DNA from: an uncultured Bacteroidales bacterium
GTDB lineage: Bacteria; Bacteroidota; Bacteroidia; Bacteroidales; P3
DNA: 64,000 nt
Assembly: GCA_947168665.1 (NCBI GenBank)
Contig: CAMVMX010000001.1
Span: 62,001 to 126,000, forward strand
Direction of reading: 5' to 3'
The notes below the pieces were generated by a model. It saw nothing but the letters and a program-made list of their open reading frames with translations. It was not told where the DNA came from and did not search any database. The position numbers and the translations under genes are program-made. This document shows positions 19,080-29,534 of this stretch, piece by piece (position 1 is the stretch's first letter; each line of letters opens with the position of its first letter).

Positions 19080-20528
19080 ATGAAAAACATTGCTACAATC
19101 GCCTTAGTCCTGCTCGCCTCGTAGATCCCCACCAGAGCACAGTCCTACGACACTGTCACTGGCCCGAACGGTAGACTGCCCGGTTACCATTACACCGAGT
19201 GGTACGACACGTGCGACGCGTATTTCGATACCAGTCATTCACCTTACAGTTATCCTACTCACCCGTGGCACGGGAGAATATATGAAATTTTTTACTGTCC
19301 CTCTGCGAGTGAATGGAAACTACGACCCGAATACGTTGACCACCCCGCTGCCATTACCGGCGTCGGAGTTTGGCAAACCGACACATGGCTTAGCCCGGCC
19401 TTTCATCCTCCTTTTCCCTATTTCAACAATCCTCGCGTACCCGAATATGTAAATATTTTTAAATCCTTCAACGACACAATTCTATTGTTTGATTCCATCC
19501 GATGGGACACCGCCACCCCTAAAATATATAAGATTCCCTATCATTTCGACACCGCCACCTATGGATTCAAATACTGCCTCCTTTACGAAGTTCACCTTAA
19601 AACACCAATCCTTGTTGACTCTCAATTCTATCTTGCTGGCACCACAAACAATAATAATATACCTCTTAACGACTTCATGTACCGTTCGAAACCGACATGC
19701 TACCATAGTCTGCAGGTGAACTATGGTTGTGGTGGGCCTATGCGCATAAGGTATTTTATGACAAGAGATTCAATATGGGGTGTTTTTACGCACCATAACA
19801 GATCATACGGCTATGTCCAGCCCATGATTGACTACGCCATGGTGCACACCCTCTCGGCCGACAGCTCCATGGGCGCAGCCTACCCCGACTGCAAGCTGTC
19901 CAAACATGTCAACCAGACAATCTACGCCATCCCCAAAAGTGCATACAGATTCACCTGGTGGAACGATGGCGACACCAACAACCCCCGCACCGTCTTCATC
20001 ACACAGGACACCACCTTTACCGCCTACTTCTCCGACAGAGACTACTACCACGTCACCGCAAAGCCAGACTACCCTGTCCGCGGACATGTCGACGGCAGCG
20101 GCATCTACTTCGAGGGCGACACTGTCACCCTCACCGCCATACCCAACAACACCTACCAATTCCTCCGCTGGAACGACGGGAACACCTCCAACCCACGGAA
20201 ATTTATCATCACGCAAGACTCCTCATTCACTGCCCGCTTCACCTGGCCGACCGAAGGCATCTCTTCCCCCGACAGCCTGAACGCCCTTTTCACCCTTACC
20301 CCCAACCCTGCACACCGCACTGTGACTATTACAATCAACTCCCAACTCTCAATCCCCAACTCTCAATTCTCGTTCACCCTCGCCAATGCCTCCGGCCAGG
20401 AACTCCTCTCACTCAAAGTCAACCAACCGACAATCTCCGTACCTCTCGACAAATACCCCGCAGGCACCTATTTCGTCACAATCCACTCTCCGGAGGGCTC
20501 CTCGACCCAGAAACTTACCATCCAATAA
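19080..20528 (+). pseudogene. T9SS-cargo-like secreted protein interrupted by in-frame TAG at 19122-19124
   Basis: MKNIATIALVLLAS*IPTRAQSYDTVTGPNGRLPG... then open in the same frame to 20528; InlB-B-like modules (WNDGDTNNPRTVFITQDTTFTAYF) and C-terminal LTPNPAHRTVTI...YPAGTYFVTIHS...KLTIQ sorting-like domain. Confidence 0.75.
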
Positions 20529-20544
20529 CCCTTATCCAGACAAG

Positions 20545-20583
20545 CAAACGACCCTGCAATGCCATTCATTACAGGGTCGTTTG
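20545..20583 (+). terminator. Intrinsic terminator
   Basis: caaacgaccctg...cagggtcgtttgtttgt. Confidence 0.7.
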
Positions 20584-20679
20584 TTTGTCATTCAAAATAG
20601 ACGAGGAATATATTCAACGTCAATTAGTAATCATTGTATGAAAGTTTGTGTTGAAAAACCATTTTGACTTCCACACTTT

Positions 20680-21798
20680 TTATCGGCGGATCACAGCAGT
20701 GGTGCCTTGGGCATTTTGGAGGGTTACGGTGGTGGAACGGGTCTTGCCGTCGCGGTAATAGGTGACGTCGACCAGGTCGCCGGGTGCGTGGCGGCCGATT
20801 TCTTCCATCATCTCGGCGAAACTGTTGACAGGCGCGCCGGCCACAGTGAGCAGGAGGTCGCCCTGACGAAGGCCGGCCTTGTCGGCGGCGCAGTCGGGCA
20901 CCACACGGGCCAGCAGCACGCCTTTGACTTCCTGCAGCCCCATCTGGCTGGCAAGTGAGGAGGTCATCTCGACCACATTGACGCCGAGGTAGGCACGCTG
21001 GGCGTGGCCATAGCGGCGCAGGTCGTCGGCCACTTTGCGGGCCAGATTGGCAGGAATGGCGAAACTGTAGCCGGTATAGTAGCCGTCGGCCGAGGCGATG
21101 GCGGTGACGATGCCGATGAGCCGGCCGCTGGCATCGACAAGGGCTCCGCCGGAGTTGCCGGGATTGACGGCGGCGTCGGTCTGGATAAAGGACTCAATGG
21201 GACTCTCCATGCCGCGGCTGTTCTCGATGATGCCCACATTGCGCGCCTTGGCGCTGATGATGCCGGCGGTGACGGTGGAGGTGAGGTTGAAGGGGTTGCC
21301 GATGGCCAAGACGGGCTGGCCGACACGGGCGCTGTCGGAATTGCCGAAGGGGAGGGCCTTCAGTCCGGCGGCATCGACCTTGATGAGGGCGAGGTCGGTG
21401 GCGGGGTCGGTGCCGATGAGGGTGGCGGGGAGCACTTTCTTGTCGTTGAGGGTCACTTGTATGCTTTCGGCGTCCTGCACTACGTGGTTGTTGGTGACGA
21501 TGTAGCCGTCGGGGCTGATGATGACTCCGGATCCGTAGGCGGAGTATTCTTTACGCTGCACCCCTTGGTTAATGATGAATCCGAAAAAGGACTGGTAGAG
21601 CGGGGTAAGGCGGGTCTGGGTGGTGCGGATGTGCACCACGCCGTCGATAGTCTGGGCAGCCACGTCGCTGAAGTCGGCATAGCGCATCACTCCCTGCGTC
21701 GAGACGGGGACGGGGTTGTTCACTTCTGCATTCTGCTGGGTCTGGCCCGAATGGCAGCCCAGCAATGCCACTGTCATTACTAAAAAGAGTTTCTTCAT
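20680..21798 (-). CDS. HtrA/Deg-type trypsin-like serine protease, probable lipoprotein
   Basis: Start MKKLFLVMTVALLGCHSGQTQQ (21798); TNNHVV, DLALIKVD, NPGNSGGALVD, C-terminal PDZ; ORF-track start is over-extended. Confidence 0.88.
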   Translation of the reverse strand: MKKLFLVMTVALLGCHSGQTQQNAEVNNPVPVSTQGVMRYADFSDVAAQTIDGVVHIRTTQTRLTPLYQSFFGFIINQGVQRKEYSAYGSGVIISPDGYIVTNNHVVQDAESIQVTLNDKKVLPATLIGTDPATDLALIKVDAAGLKALPFGNSDSARVGQPVLAIGNPFNLTSTVTAGIISAKARNVGIIENSRGMESPIESFIQTDAAVNPGNSGGALVDASGRLIGIVTAIASADGYYTGYSFAIPANLARKVADDLRRYGHAQRAYLGVNVVEMTSSLASQMGLQEVKGVLLARVVPDCAADKAGLRQGDLLLTVAGAPVNSFAEMMEEIGRHAPGDLVDVTYYRDGKTRSTTVTLQNAQGTTAVIRR

Positions 21799-21864
21799 AG
21801 GGCTATTGAATTTTTGTGGGCAAAACAAAAAGGGGAAAAAATATTGTATGTTTAATATTTTTTG

Positions 21865-21872
21865 TATTTTTG
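21865..21872 (+). promoter_or_regulatory. -7 box TATTTTTG for glycosyltransferase
   Basis: tgtatttttgc. Confidence 0.5.
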
Positions 21873-21937
21873 CAGTTTGCATGGAGGTGCAAAGCACGCC
21901 TCCCCCACCCTTGTTCAACAAACAAACTACCACAGTT

Positions 21938-23080
21938 ATGCACATCATCATCGTAGGCACAGCACACCCATACCGCGGCGGTCTCGCCGCTTTCAACGAG
22001 CGCCTGGCGGCCCAGTTCCAGCAGGAGGGCCACGAGGTGGAGATGTACACTTTCACCCTCCAGTACCCCTCGTTTCTCTTCCCCGGCAAGAGCCAGTTTA
22101 CCGACTCGCCCGCCCCGGCACACCTCAACATCAAACGCCGCATCAACTCGTGCAATCCCTTCAACTGGTTTTCCGTGGGCAGGGAAATCAGAAAGAAACA
22201 GCCGGACCTGGTGGTCTTTGCCTACTGGATGTCGTTCATGGCGCCCTGCTTCGGTGCCATCGCCCGGCAGATAAAGCGCGACCGGCACATCCGCTGTATT
22301 GGACTGGTGCACAACATGCTGCCCCACGACCACAAAGCCATCGACCGCCACCTGCCTTTCTATTTTGTCAAAGCGATGGACGGGTTCACCACCCTGTCGG
22401 AGGCGGTGATAGCCGACATCAACCACTTCGACCACGCGGGCAAGCCCAAAACCTGGGCCCCGCACCCCATCTACGACCATTATGGCACCCGTGTAGACAA
22501 GATGGTGGCACGCCGCGAGCTGGGACTTGACCAGAATGGGCGTTACGTGCTGTTCTTCGGCTTCATACGCGATTATAAGGGTCTGGACCTGCTGATTGAT
22601 GCCTTCGGCGACCCCCGTCTGCAGGACCTGGGGGCGAAGCTAATTGTGGCCGGCGAATTCTACGGCAGCCCCCAACCCTATCTGGACCGCATCCGCTCGT
22701 TGGACATCAGCGACATCGTAGTGCTGCACAACGACTATATCCCCGACTCGCGGGTAAACCTCTATTTCGGTGCCGCCGACATTGTGGCCCAGCCCTACAA
22801 GAACGCCACCCAGAGCGGTGTGACCCAAGTGGCCTTCCACTTTGAGAAACCCATGCTGGTAACCAATGTGGGGGGACTGGCCGAGATAGTGCCGCACGGC
22901 AAGATAGGCTATGTGGTGGAACCCAACGCGCAAGAAATCACTGACGCACTGATCGACTACTACAAAGAGAATCGAGAGACCCCCTTCACCGAAGCCCTGC
23001 GCGAAGAGAAGAAGAAGTACACCTGGGACCGCATGACAGCCGCCGTGCTTCAAGCCGCCAAGGCCACTCCCGCCCGCTGA
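21938..23080 (+). CDS. Glycosyltransferase family 4-like protein
   Basis: MHIIIVGTAHPYRGGLAAFNERLAAQF; ADIVAQPYKNATQSGVTQVAFHFEKPMLVTNVGGLAE. Confidence 0.85.
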   Translation: MHIIIVGTAHPYRGGLAAFNERLAAQFQQEGHEVEMYTFTLQYPSFLFPGKSQFTDSPAPAHLNIKRRINSCNPFNWFSVGREIRKKQPDLVVFAYWMSFMAPCFGAIARQIKRDRHIRCIGLVHNMLPHDHKAIDRHLPFYFVKAMDGFTTLSEAVIADINHFDHAGKPKTWAPHPIYDHYGTRVDKMVARRELGLDQNGRYVLFFGFIRDYKGLDLLIDAFGDPRLQDLGAKLIVAGEFYGSPQPYLDRIRSLDISDIVVLHNDYIPDSRVNLYFGAADIVAQPYKNATQSGVTQVAFHFEKPMLVTNVGGLAEIVPHGKIGYVVEPNAQEITDALIDYYKENRETPFTEALREEKKKYTWDRMTAAVLQAAKATPAR

Positions 23081-23229
23081 AAGGCATACCTGTTTCATCC
23101 CTCGCCCTTCCCCAAGGCCAAACTGCGGCCACAAGGGAGGGGCATTGTTGCGCCCCTTGGCCCGGATGCCATGGCCTATGTTGAAAAATATTTTTTGACT
23201 ACAACGATTTTTTTTCATAACTTTGTATC

Positions 23230-24798
23230 ATGGAAATTATGTCCCAATCGAACACAAGACGCAAAGACAGAATGTCTTACGAGCAAGTGTTCAGCATCAA
23301 CGGTGGCAACAGGCCGCCACAGGCCCCCGAATTGGAGGAAAATGTGCTGGGTGCGCTGATGCTGGATGCCAACGCGCTCAACACTGCCATTGAACTGCTG
23401 CACGAGGAATATTTCTATAGACCCGAACACCAAGTCATCTTCCGCGCCATCCATAAGCTGTTCGAGATGAACCAGCCTGTGGATATGCTGACCGTCACCA
23501 ACCAGCTGCGCCAAACTGGCGAACTGGAGGCCGCCGGCGGCGCTTTCCATATCAGCGAGCTGACCAGCCATATCGTCAGCGCGGCTCATATTGAGTACTA
23601 TGCCCGTGTGCTGAGCGAGAAATACATCTCGCGCGAACTTATCCGTGTCTCGACCGAGACCATCACCAGTGCCTACGACGAGACCACCGACGTGGTAGAC
23701 CTCCTCGACAAGACCGAGGGGCACCTGATGGACATTAACGACAAGAATTTCCGTTCAGACTTCCACCCCGTGGGCGACCTTGTCCAGGCCGCCACGGCCC
23801 AGATTGACGAAGCCTCAAACAGCGAGGGAGGTGTGGCGGGCATCCCATCGGGGTTTGTCGACCTCGACCGCCTCACCGCCGGTTTCCACCCCGGCACCCT
23901 CATCATCCTTGCCGCCCGTCCGGCCATGGGTAAGACGGCCTTCGCCCTCTCCATAGCCCGCAACATGGCCATCGACCACAAGAAGCCCGTGGCCTTCTTC
24001 TCGCTCGAGATGACAGGGGTCGAACTGGCCATGCGCCTCATATCGGGCGAGGCCCAGATAGCGGGCGACAAACTCAAAAAAGGCGAACTCCAAGCCTTCG
24101 AGCGGAAGCAGCTGGAGGTGCGTACCCAAGCCCTCAACGATGCCAAGCTTTTCATCGACGACACCCCGCAGCTGACCATCTACGAGCTACGGGCCAAATG
24201 CCGCCGTCTGAAGCAGCACCACGACATCCAGATGGTCTTCATCGACTACCTTCAGCTCATGAGTGCCGGCAGCGATGCCCTGACACGCGGCGGCAACCGC
24301 GAGCAGGAAATCAGCACCATCAGCCGCCAGCTGAAAGCACTCTCCAAGGAACTCAACATCCCGGTGCTGGCCATGTCGCAGCTGAGCCGTGCCGTGGAGA
24401 CCCGTGGCGGCACCAAAGAACCCATGCTGAGCGACCTGCGCGAGTCCGGCGCCATCGAGCAGGACGCCGACATCGTCATGTTCATCTACCGTCCCGAATA
24501 CTATGGCATCATGGAGGACAACGCTGGCTCCACCGTCGGCATGGCCGACATCATCCTGGCCAAGCACCGTAGCGGCGGCGTAGGGCGCGTGCGTCTGCGG
24601 TTCCAAGGCAAATACGCCCGGTTCGAGAACCCCGAATTCCTCACCAACGACCAGCTAGCCAACAGCGCACTCCCGCAAAACGCCAGTTTCGACTCCGACG
24701 GGGCCCCCACCATCCTCATCGACTCCAAGATCAACCGTAAGGACGACGGCCCGCAATTCGCCACCGGCCTCCCCGCCGACGACGAACCCCCATTCTAA
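23230..24798 (+). CDS. dnaB: Replicative DNA helicase DnaB (true start may be 23239 or 23272)
   Basis: PPQAPELEENVLGALMLD; LAARPAMGKTAFALSIARN; FFSLEM; VFIDYLQLM; SQLSRAVE. Confidence 0.93.
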   Translation: MEIMSQSNTRRKDRMSYEQVFSINGGNRPPQAPELEENVLGALMLDANALNTAIELLHEEYFYRPEHQVIFRAIHKLFEMNQPVDMLTVTNQLRQTGELEAAGGAFHISELTSHIVSAAHIEYYARVLSEKYISRELIRVSTETITSAYDETTDVVDLLDKTEGHLMDINDKNFRSDFHPVGDLVQAATAQIDEASNSEGGVAGIPSGFVDLDRLTAGFHPGTLIILAARPAMGKTAFALSIARNMAIDHKKPVAFFSLEMTGVELAMRLISGEAQIAGDKLKKGELQAFERKQLEVRTQALNDAKLFIDDTPQLTIYELRAKCRRLKQHHDIQMVFIDYLQLMSAGSDALTRGGNREQEISTISRQLKALSKELNIPVLAMSQLSRAVETRGGTKEPMLSDLRESGAIEQDADIVMFIYRPEYYGIMEDNAGSTVGMADIILAKHRSGGVGRVRLRFQGKYARFENPEFLTNDQLANSALPQNASFDSDGAPTILIDSKINRKDDGPQFATGLPADDEPPF

Positions 24799-24830
24799 TC
24801 TACGCATAATAATCATCAAAAATATTCACA

Positions 24831-25886
24831 ATGGAAAACATCGAAAATCTGACCAAGCAGGATCTCCTGAAAGAGACCATCAAACACATCGACATTAAGA
24901 AATACGACTCCACCGAGCTCATCGACGCCATGCGCAGCATGTCGTTCACCAGCCGCGACACCGCCCGTGCCGCCGATATCCTCACCATGATGTGCAAAGA
25001 GAAAGACTGCACCAACATCCTCACCATTGCCGGTTCCACCAGTGCCGCCGGGTGCATGCAGGTGTATGTCGACATGGTTCGCAACAAGATGGTTGACGTG
25101 GTGGTCTCCACCGGCGCCTCCATCATCGACATGGACCTCTTCGAGGCCCTCGGCTTCAAACACTATGTCGGAACCAAGGAGAACGTCATCCCCGACACCA
25201 AGCTCCGCGAACTCTACATCGACCGCATTTACGACACCTTCATCGACGAGGAAGAGCTCCAGGCCTGCGACAACGCCACCTACGAACTGGCCAACATGCT
25301 CGAAGCCCGTCCCTACAGCTCGCGCGAATTCATCTACGAACTGGGCAAATGGCTCCACAACGGCCGCGCCGTGAAGAAAGACAGCCTCATCCAGACTTGC
25401 TATGAGTGCGGCGTACCCATCTTCTGCCCCGCTTTCAGCGACTGCTCAGCCGGTTTCGGCATCGGCAAGCACCAGTGGGAACGTGCACAGAAAGGCGAGA
25501 AATACCTCAGCATCGACTCCGTGTGCGACTTTGTCGAACTCACCAAAATCAAGATGGCATGCCCCCAGAGCGGCCTCTTCATGGTGGGCGGCGGCACCCC
25601 CAAGAACTTCGCACAGGACACCGTTGTCTGCGCCGAGATTCTGGGCCACGAAGTACCCATGCACAAATACGCCATCCAAATCACCGTGGCCGACGTGCGC
25701 GACGGCGCCTGCAGCTCCTCCACCCTTCTCGAAGCCGGCAGCTGGGGCAAAGTGAGCGAAGAATTGCAACAGATGGTCTATGCCGAAGGCACCACCGTCA
25801 TCCCCGCCATCGTTTCCTACGCCTACCACAACGGCTGCTGGAAAGACCGCGAATACAAAAACTGGCAGAAACTGTTCGAAAAATAA
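24831..25886 (+). CDS. Deoxyhypusine synthase-like family protein
   Basis: SFTSRDTARAADIL; STGASIIDMDLFEALGFKHY; family hallmark VGGGTPKNF. Confidence 0.82.
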   Translation: MENIENLTKQDLLKETIKHIDIKKYDSTELIDAMRSMSFTSRDTARAADILTMMCKEKDCTNILTIAGSTSAAGCMQVYVDMVRNKMVDVVVSTGASIIDMDLFEALGFKHYVGTKENVIPDTKLRELYIDRIYDTFIDEEELQACDNATYELANMLEARPYSSREFIYELGKWLHNGRAVKKDSLIQTCYECGVPIFCPAFSDCSAGFGIGKHQWERAQKGEKYLSIDSVCDFVELTKIKMACPQSGLFMVGGGTPKNFAQDTVVCAEILGHEVPMHKYAIQITVADVRDGACSSSTLLEAGSWGKVSEELQQMVYAEGTTVIPAIVSYAYHNGCWKDREYKNWQKLFEK

Positions 25887-25898
25887 TCCCACCACATT

Positions 25899-27185
25899 AT
25901 GGAAGAAAGCATCCGCAAGCAGCTGAATGCCCTTCTGCGTCAAGAGGTCGTCCTGGCCACGGGCTGTACCGAGCCCGGGGCCGTGGCCCTCTGCGTCAGC
26001 AAGGCATGCGAAACCCTGGGACACCAACCTGAGCGCATCGAACTCCGGCTCAGCAAAAACGTCTTCAAAAACGCCATGGGCGTCGGCATCCCCGGCACCG
26101 GCATGATCGGGCTGCCCATTGCCGTAGCCATGGCCGTTGTGGCCGGCGACTCCAGTCGCGGCCTCGAAGTACTCACACTCCCCTCCCAGCAGGTGGAGCA
26201 AGCCAAAGCCTGGCTGGCCAACAACGCTTCGCGGATCTCCATCGGGGTCAAGGACAACTGTGAGAAACTCTACATCGAGTGCCTCTGCACCGCCGGCAGC
26301 GACAGCGCCACTGCCGTCATCAGCCACCGCCACACCCACTTCATCCTCGTCGCCCGCAACGGCCAAGTGCTATACGACGGCACCGCCACCGCCCCCAACA
26401 GCGACCCCGCTGCCGACGACGACTGCTGCGCCGACGGCCTCTGCCTCTCGGCACGCATGGTCTTCGACTATGCCACCACCGCCCCGCTCCACGAGCTCGA
26501 ATTCATCAAAGAAACCGTTAAATACAACGATGCCGCAGCCGCCGAAGGACTCAAAGGCTACGGCCTCCAGACGGGCAAGATACTGATGGAAAACGCCGGC
26601 GGCGACATCGTCCACACCGTTGTGGCCCGTACCGTGGCCGCCTCCGACGCCCGCATGGACGGCTGCACCCTCTCCGTCTACAGCAACAGCGGCAGCGGCA
26701 ACCAAGGCATCGCCTGCACCCTTCCCGTCTACAACTACGGCAAAGCCAAAGGCTGCACCGACGAGCAGATAGTCCGCGCCCTGGTGCTCAACCACCTCAT
26801 GTCCATCTACATCAAGCGGGGCATCGGCCGCCTTAGCGCCCTCTGCGGCATCGTCAATGCCAGCATTGGCGCCGCCTGCGGCATCGTCTACCTCCACGGC
26901 GGGAGCTTCGAGCAAATCTGCTACGCCATCAAGAACATGATCAACACCATCGCCGGCATGGTCTGCGACGGCGCAAAACCCAGCTGCGCCCTCAAAATGA
27001 GCACCGGCCTCTACAGCGCCTTCGTCAGTGCCGAACTGGCCCACCACAACTGCGTGGTCGACGCCACCGACGGCCTCAGCGAACGCGACGTCGACTGCTC
27101 CATCCGCAACCTCGGCCGCCTCGGCCACGACGGCATGGACCAAGTCGACGACACCGTCCTCGACATCATGACACACAAACAATAA
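25899..27185 (+). CDS. UPF0597 / CyuA-like L-cysteine desulfidase or L-serine ammonia-lyase-like protein
   Basis: EVVLATGCTEPGAVALCVSKA; NVFKNAMGVGIPGTGMIGLPIAVAMAVVAGD; GMVCDGAKPSCALKM. Confidence 0.82.
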   Translation: MEESIRKQLNALLRQEVVLATGCTEPGAVALCVSKACETLGHQPERIELRLSKNVFKNAMGVGIPGTGMIGLPIAVAMAVVAGDSSRGLEVLTLPSQQVEQAKAWLANNASRISIGVKDNCEKLYIECLCTAGSDSATAVISHRHTHFILVARNGQVLYDGTATAPNSDPAADDDCCADGLCLSARMVFDYATTAPLHELEFIKETVKYNDAAAAEGLKGYGLQTGKILMENAGGDIVHTVVARTVAASDARMDGCTLSVYSNSGSGNQGIACTLPVYNYGKAKGCTDEQIVRALVLNHLMSIYIKRGIGRLSALCGIVNASIGAACGIVYLHGGSFEQICYAIKNMINTIAGMVCDGAKPSCALKMSTGLYSAFVSAELAHHNCVVDATDGLSERDVDCSIRNLGRLGHDGMDQVDDTVLDIMTHKQ

Positions 27186-27376
27186 GCCTCGCGACCCCGC
27201 ACAAGCCCACCGGCACGGAGCGCCCAAAGCCACTTATCCTCACACCGATAACCCTTGGCCACGCCGTCCGGCAACAAACCCTGTAACAACGCCTTGTTGA
27301 TAACTTTCGCCCAGTCGCACCTGCTTATCCAAAATTAATTCATATTTTTGCATCGGATTTTATAACGTATTACATC

Positions 27377-27748
27377 ATGGAACACAGAAAAGAAGAATTG
27401 TATTCGCAAGCCATTCCCGCCGGAAAACGCCGTTACTTTTTCGACGTAAAAGAGACCCGTGGAGGTGACAAATTCATTACCATCGCCGAAAGCCGCCGCA
27501 TTTTCGACAACAATACTGGTGAATTCTACATCGACAAAAACAAAATCTTCCTCTACAAAGAAGACTTCGAAAAATTCAAAAAAGGCCTCGCCAACGCCAT
27601 CTCCTTCATCGAGACCGGCATCGAACCCGAACCCGTAGTGGCCGAGAACGACTTCCACAACAGCGACGACGACCGCGACAACGGCTTCTTTGACAAAGAC
27701 GAAGAGAAACCCTCCTACACCATCGACGACATCGACTTCAAATACTGA
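27377..27748 (+). CDS. DUF3276 / PUR-family DNA/RNA-binding protein
   Basis: EELYSQAIPAGKRRYFFDVKETRGGDKFITIAESRR; KIFLYKEDFEKF. Confidence 0.85.
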   Translation: MEHRKEELYSQAIPAGKRRYFFDVKETRGGDKFITIAESRRIFDNNTGEFYIDKNKIFLYKEDFEKFKKGLANAISFIETGIEPEPVVAENDFHNSDDDRDNGFFDKDEEKPSYTIDDIDFKY

Positions 27749-27756
27749 CCTTGGCC

Positions 27757-28542
27757 ATGGGTAAAATCATCTCGGTCGCCAATCAGAAAGGCGGTGTTGG
27801 CAAAACCACCACCGCCGTCAACCTCAGTGCCGCCCTGGCGGTGATGGAGTACAAGGTACTGCTTGTCGACGCCGACCCCCAGGCCAACGCCTCCTCCGGA
27901 CTCGGCATCAACACCGACGAACTCGACAAAAGCGCCTACGAATGTTTCCTCGGCCAAGCCGACATCAACGACTGCCTGGTGCAGACCGACACCCCAAACC
28001 TCACCGTCCTCCCCACACGCATCGACCTCGTCGGAGCCGAAGTGGAACTCGTCAACGAAAAAAACCGCGAGTACTTCATCAAACGCGCCCTCGACCCCGT
28101 CAAGGACAACTACGACTTCATCATCATTGATTGCAGCCCCTCCCTCGGCCTCATCACCGTCAATGCCCTCACCGCCTCCGACTCCGTCATCATCCCCATC
28201 CAGAGCGAATATTTCGCCCTCGAAGGCCTGGGCAAACTTCTCAACACCGTCCGCATCGTCCAGACGCGCCTCAACCCCCAGCTCTCCATCGAAGGGCTTC
28301 TCATCACCATGTACGACTCCCGCCTGCGTCTCGCGCGGCAAGTGGTCGAGGATGTCCGCGCACACTTCAAAAAACTCGTCTTCGACACCCTCATCTACCG
28401 TAACACCAAACTCGCCGAAGCCCCCAGCTACGGCAAGTCAGTCATCATGTACGACGCCACCTGCGCCGGTGCCGTCAACTACCTCAACCTCGCCACCGAG
28501 ATGCTCAAGCGCAACAAGATGAAGCCCCCGTCGCAAAGCTGA
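27757..28542 (+). CDS. parA: Chromosome partitioning ATPase ParA/Soj
   Basis: MGKIISVANQKGGVGKTTTAVNLSAALA; VDADPQANASSGLG. Confidence 0.93.
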   Translation: MGKIISVANQKGGVGKTTTAVNLSAALAVMEYKVLLVDADPQANASSGLGINTDELDKSAYECFLGQADINDCLVQTDTPNLTVLPTRIDLVGAEVELVNEKNREYFIKRALDPVKDNYDFIIIDCSPSLGLITVNALTASDSVIIPIQSEYFALEGLGKLLNTVRIVQTRLNPQLSIEGLLITMYDSRLRLARQVVEDVRAHFKKLVFDTLIYRNTKLAEAPSYGKSVIMYDATCAGAVNYLNLATEMLKRNKMKPPSQS

Positions 28543-28646
28543 CCCGCCTGCGCCACCCACACTCCCCTCACCAACAGCCGACACAAGGCCCGCAACAACA
28601 AGTATCACTAACACCAAACACAACACACCAAAGCACTAAACACCCA

Positions 28647-29534
28647 ATGGCAAGTAAGAAACCCCTTATCCCCGGTCGTGGACTGGATGCCATTCTCGGC
28701 AACATCGATGTCGAGAACCTCAACGGCACCGCCTCCGATGTCACCGCCGCCATCAGTATGGTGCCTATTGACGACATCGAGACCAACCCCTTCCAGCCTC
28801 GCAAAGAGTTCGACGACACCGCGCTCCAAGAGCTGGCTCAGTCCATCCGTGAACAAGGCATCATCACTCCCATTACCGTAAGGCGCATGCCCGACGGCAA
28901 ATACCAACTCATCGCCGGCGAGCGCCGCTTCCGCGCCTCCCAACTGGCAGGCCTCACCGAACTCCCCGCCTACATCCGTGTAGCCACCGACGGCCAGATG
29001 ATGGAAATGGCACTCGTCGAGAACATCCAGCGCGAAAACCTCAACGCCATGGAGATAGCCCTCTCCTACAACGCCCTCATCGAAGAGTGCCAGCTCACCC
29101 ACGAGCAACTCAGCCAGCGTGTCGGCAAAGACCGCTCCACCATTACCAACTACCTCCGCCTCCTCAACCTCCCCGCCGAGACCCAGCTCGCACTCAGCTC
29201 CGGCCAAATCAGCATGGCCCACGCCCGCGCACTCATCAACGTCGACGACCCCGAGCGCCACCTCGCCATCCTCCACGACATCGTCAACCGCCACCTCTCC
29301 GTCCACCAGACCGAACAACTCGTCAAAGCCAACAAACAGCCCGCGCGGCAGCCCCTCACCACCAAACCCGAACTGCCCACCACCCACAGCGCCGCCCAGT
29401 CGCAGCTGCGCCAAACCCTCCAGTCCGATGTCGAAATCAAACGCTCCCGCCGTGGCAAAGGCACCCTCACCATCCACTTCAACAACGACGAGGACTTCGA
29501 CCGAATCATGAAACTCCTCGACCCCCATGTCTGA
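28647..29534 (+). CDS. parB: Chromosome partitioning protein ParB
   Basis: KPLIPGRGLDAILG; NPFQPRKEFDDTALQELAQSIREQGIITPITVR; AGERRFRAS; ENIQRENLNAMEIA. Confidence 0.93.
   Translation: MASKKPLIPGRGLDAILGNIDVENLNGTASDVTAAISMVPIDDIETNPFQPRKEFDDTALQELAQSIREQGIITPITVRRMPDGKYQLIAGERRFRASQLAGLTELPAYIRVATDGQMMEMALVENIQRENLNAMEIALSYNALIEECQLTHEQLSQRVGKDRSTITNYLRLLNLPAETQLALSSGQISMAHARALINVDDPERHLAILHDIVNRHLSVHQTEQLVKANKQPARQPLTTKPELPTTHSAAQSQLRQTLQSDVEIKRSRRGKGTLTIHFNNDEDFDRIMKLLDPHV

Noticed and set aside
18868-20528. Programmed frameshift joining the 18868 mini-ORF to the 19080 gene
   Set aside because: The 19080 ORF has its own ATG and signal peptide, and the gap from 18957 to 19080 shows no continuous frame
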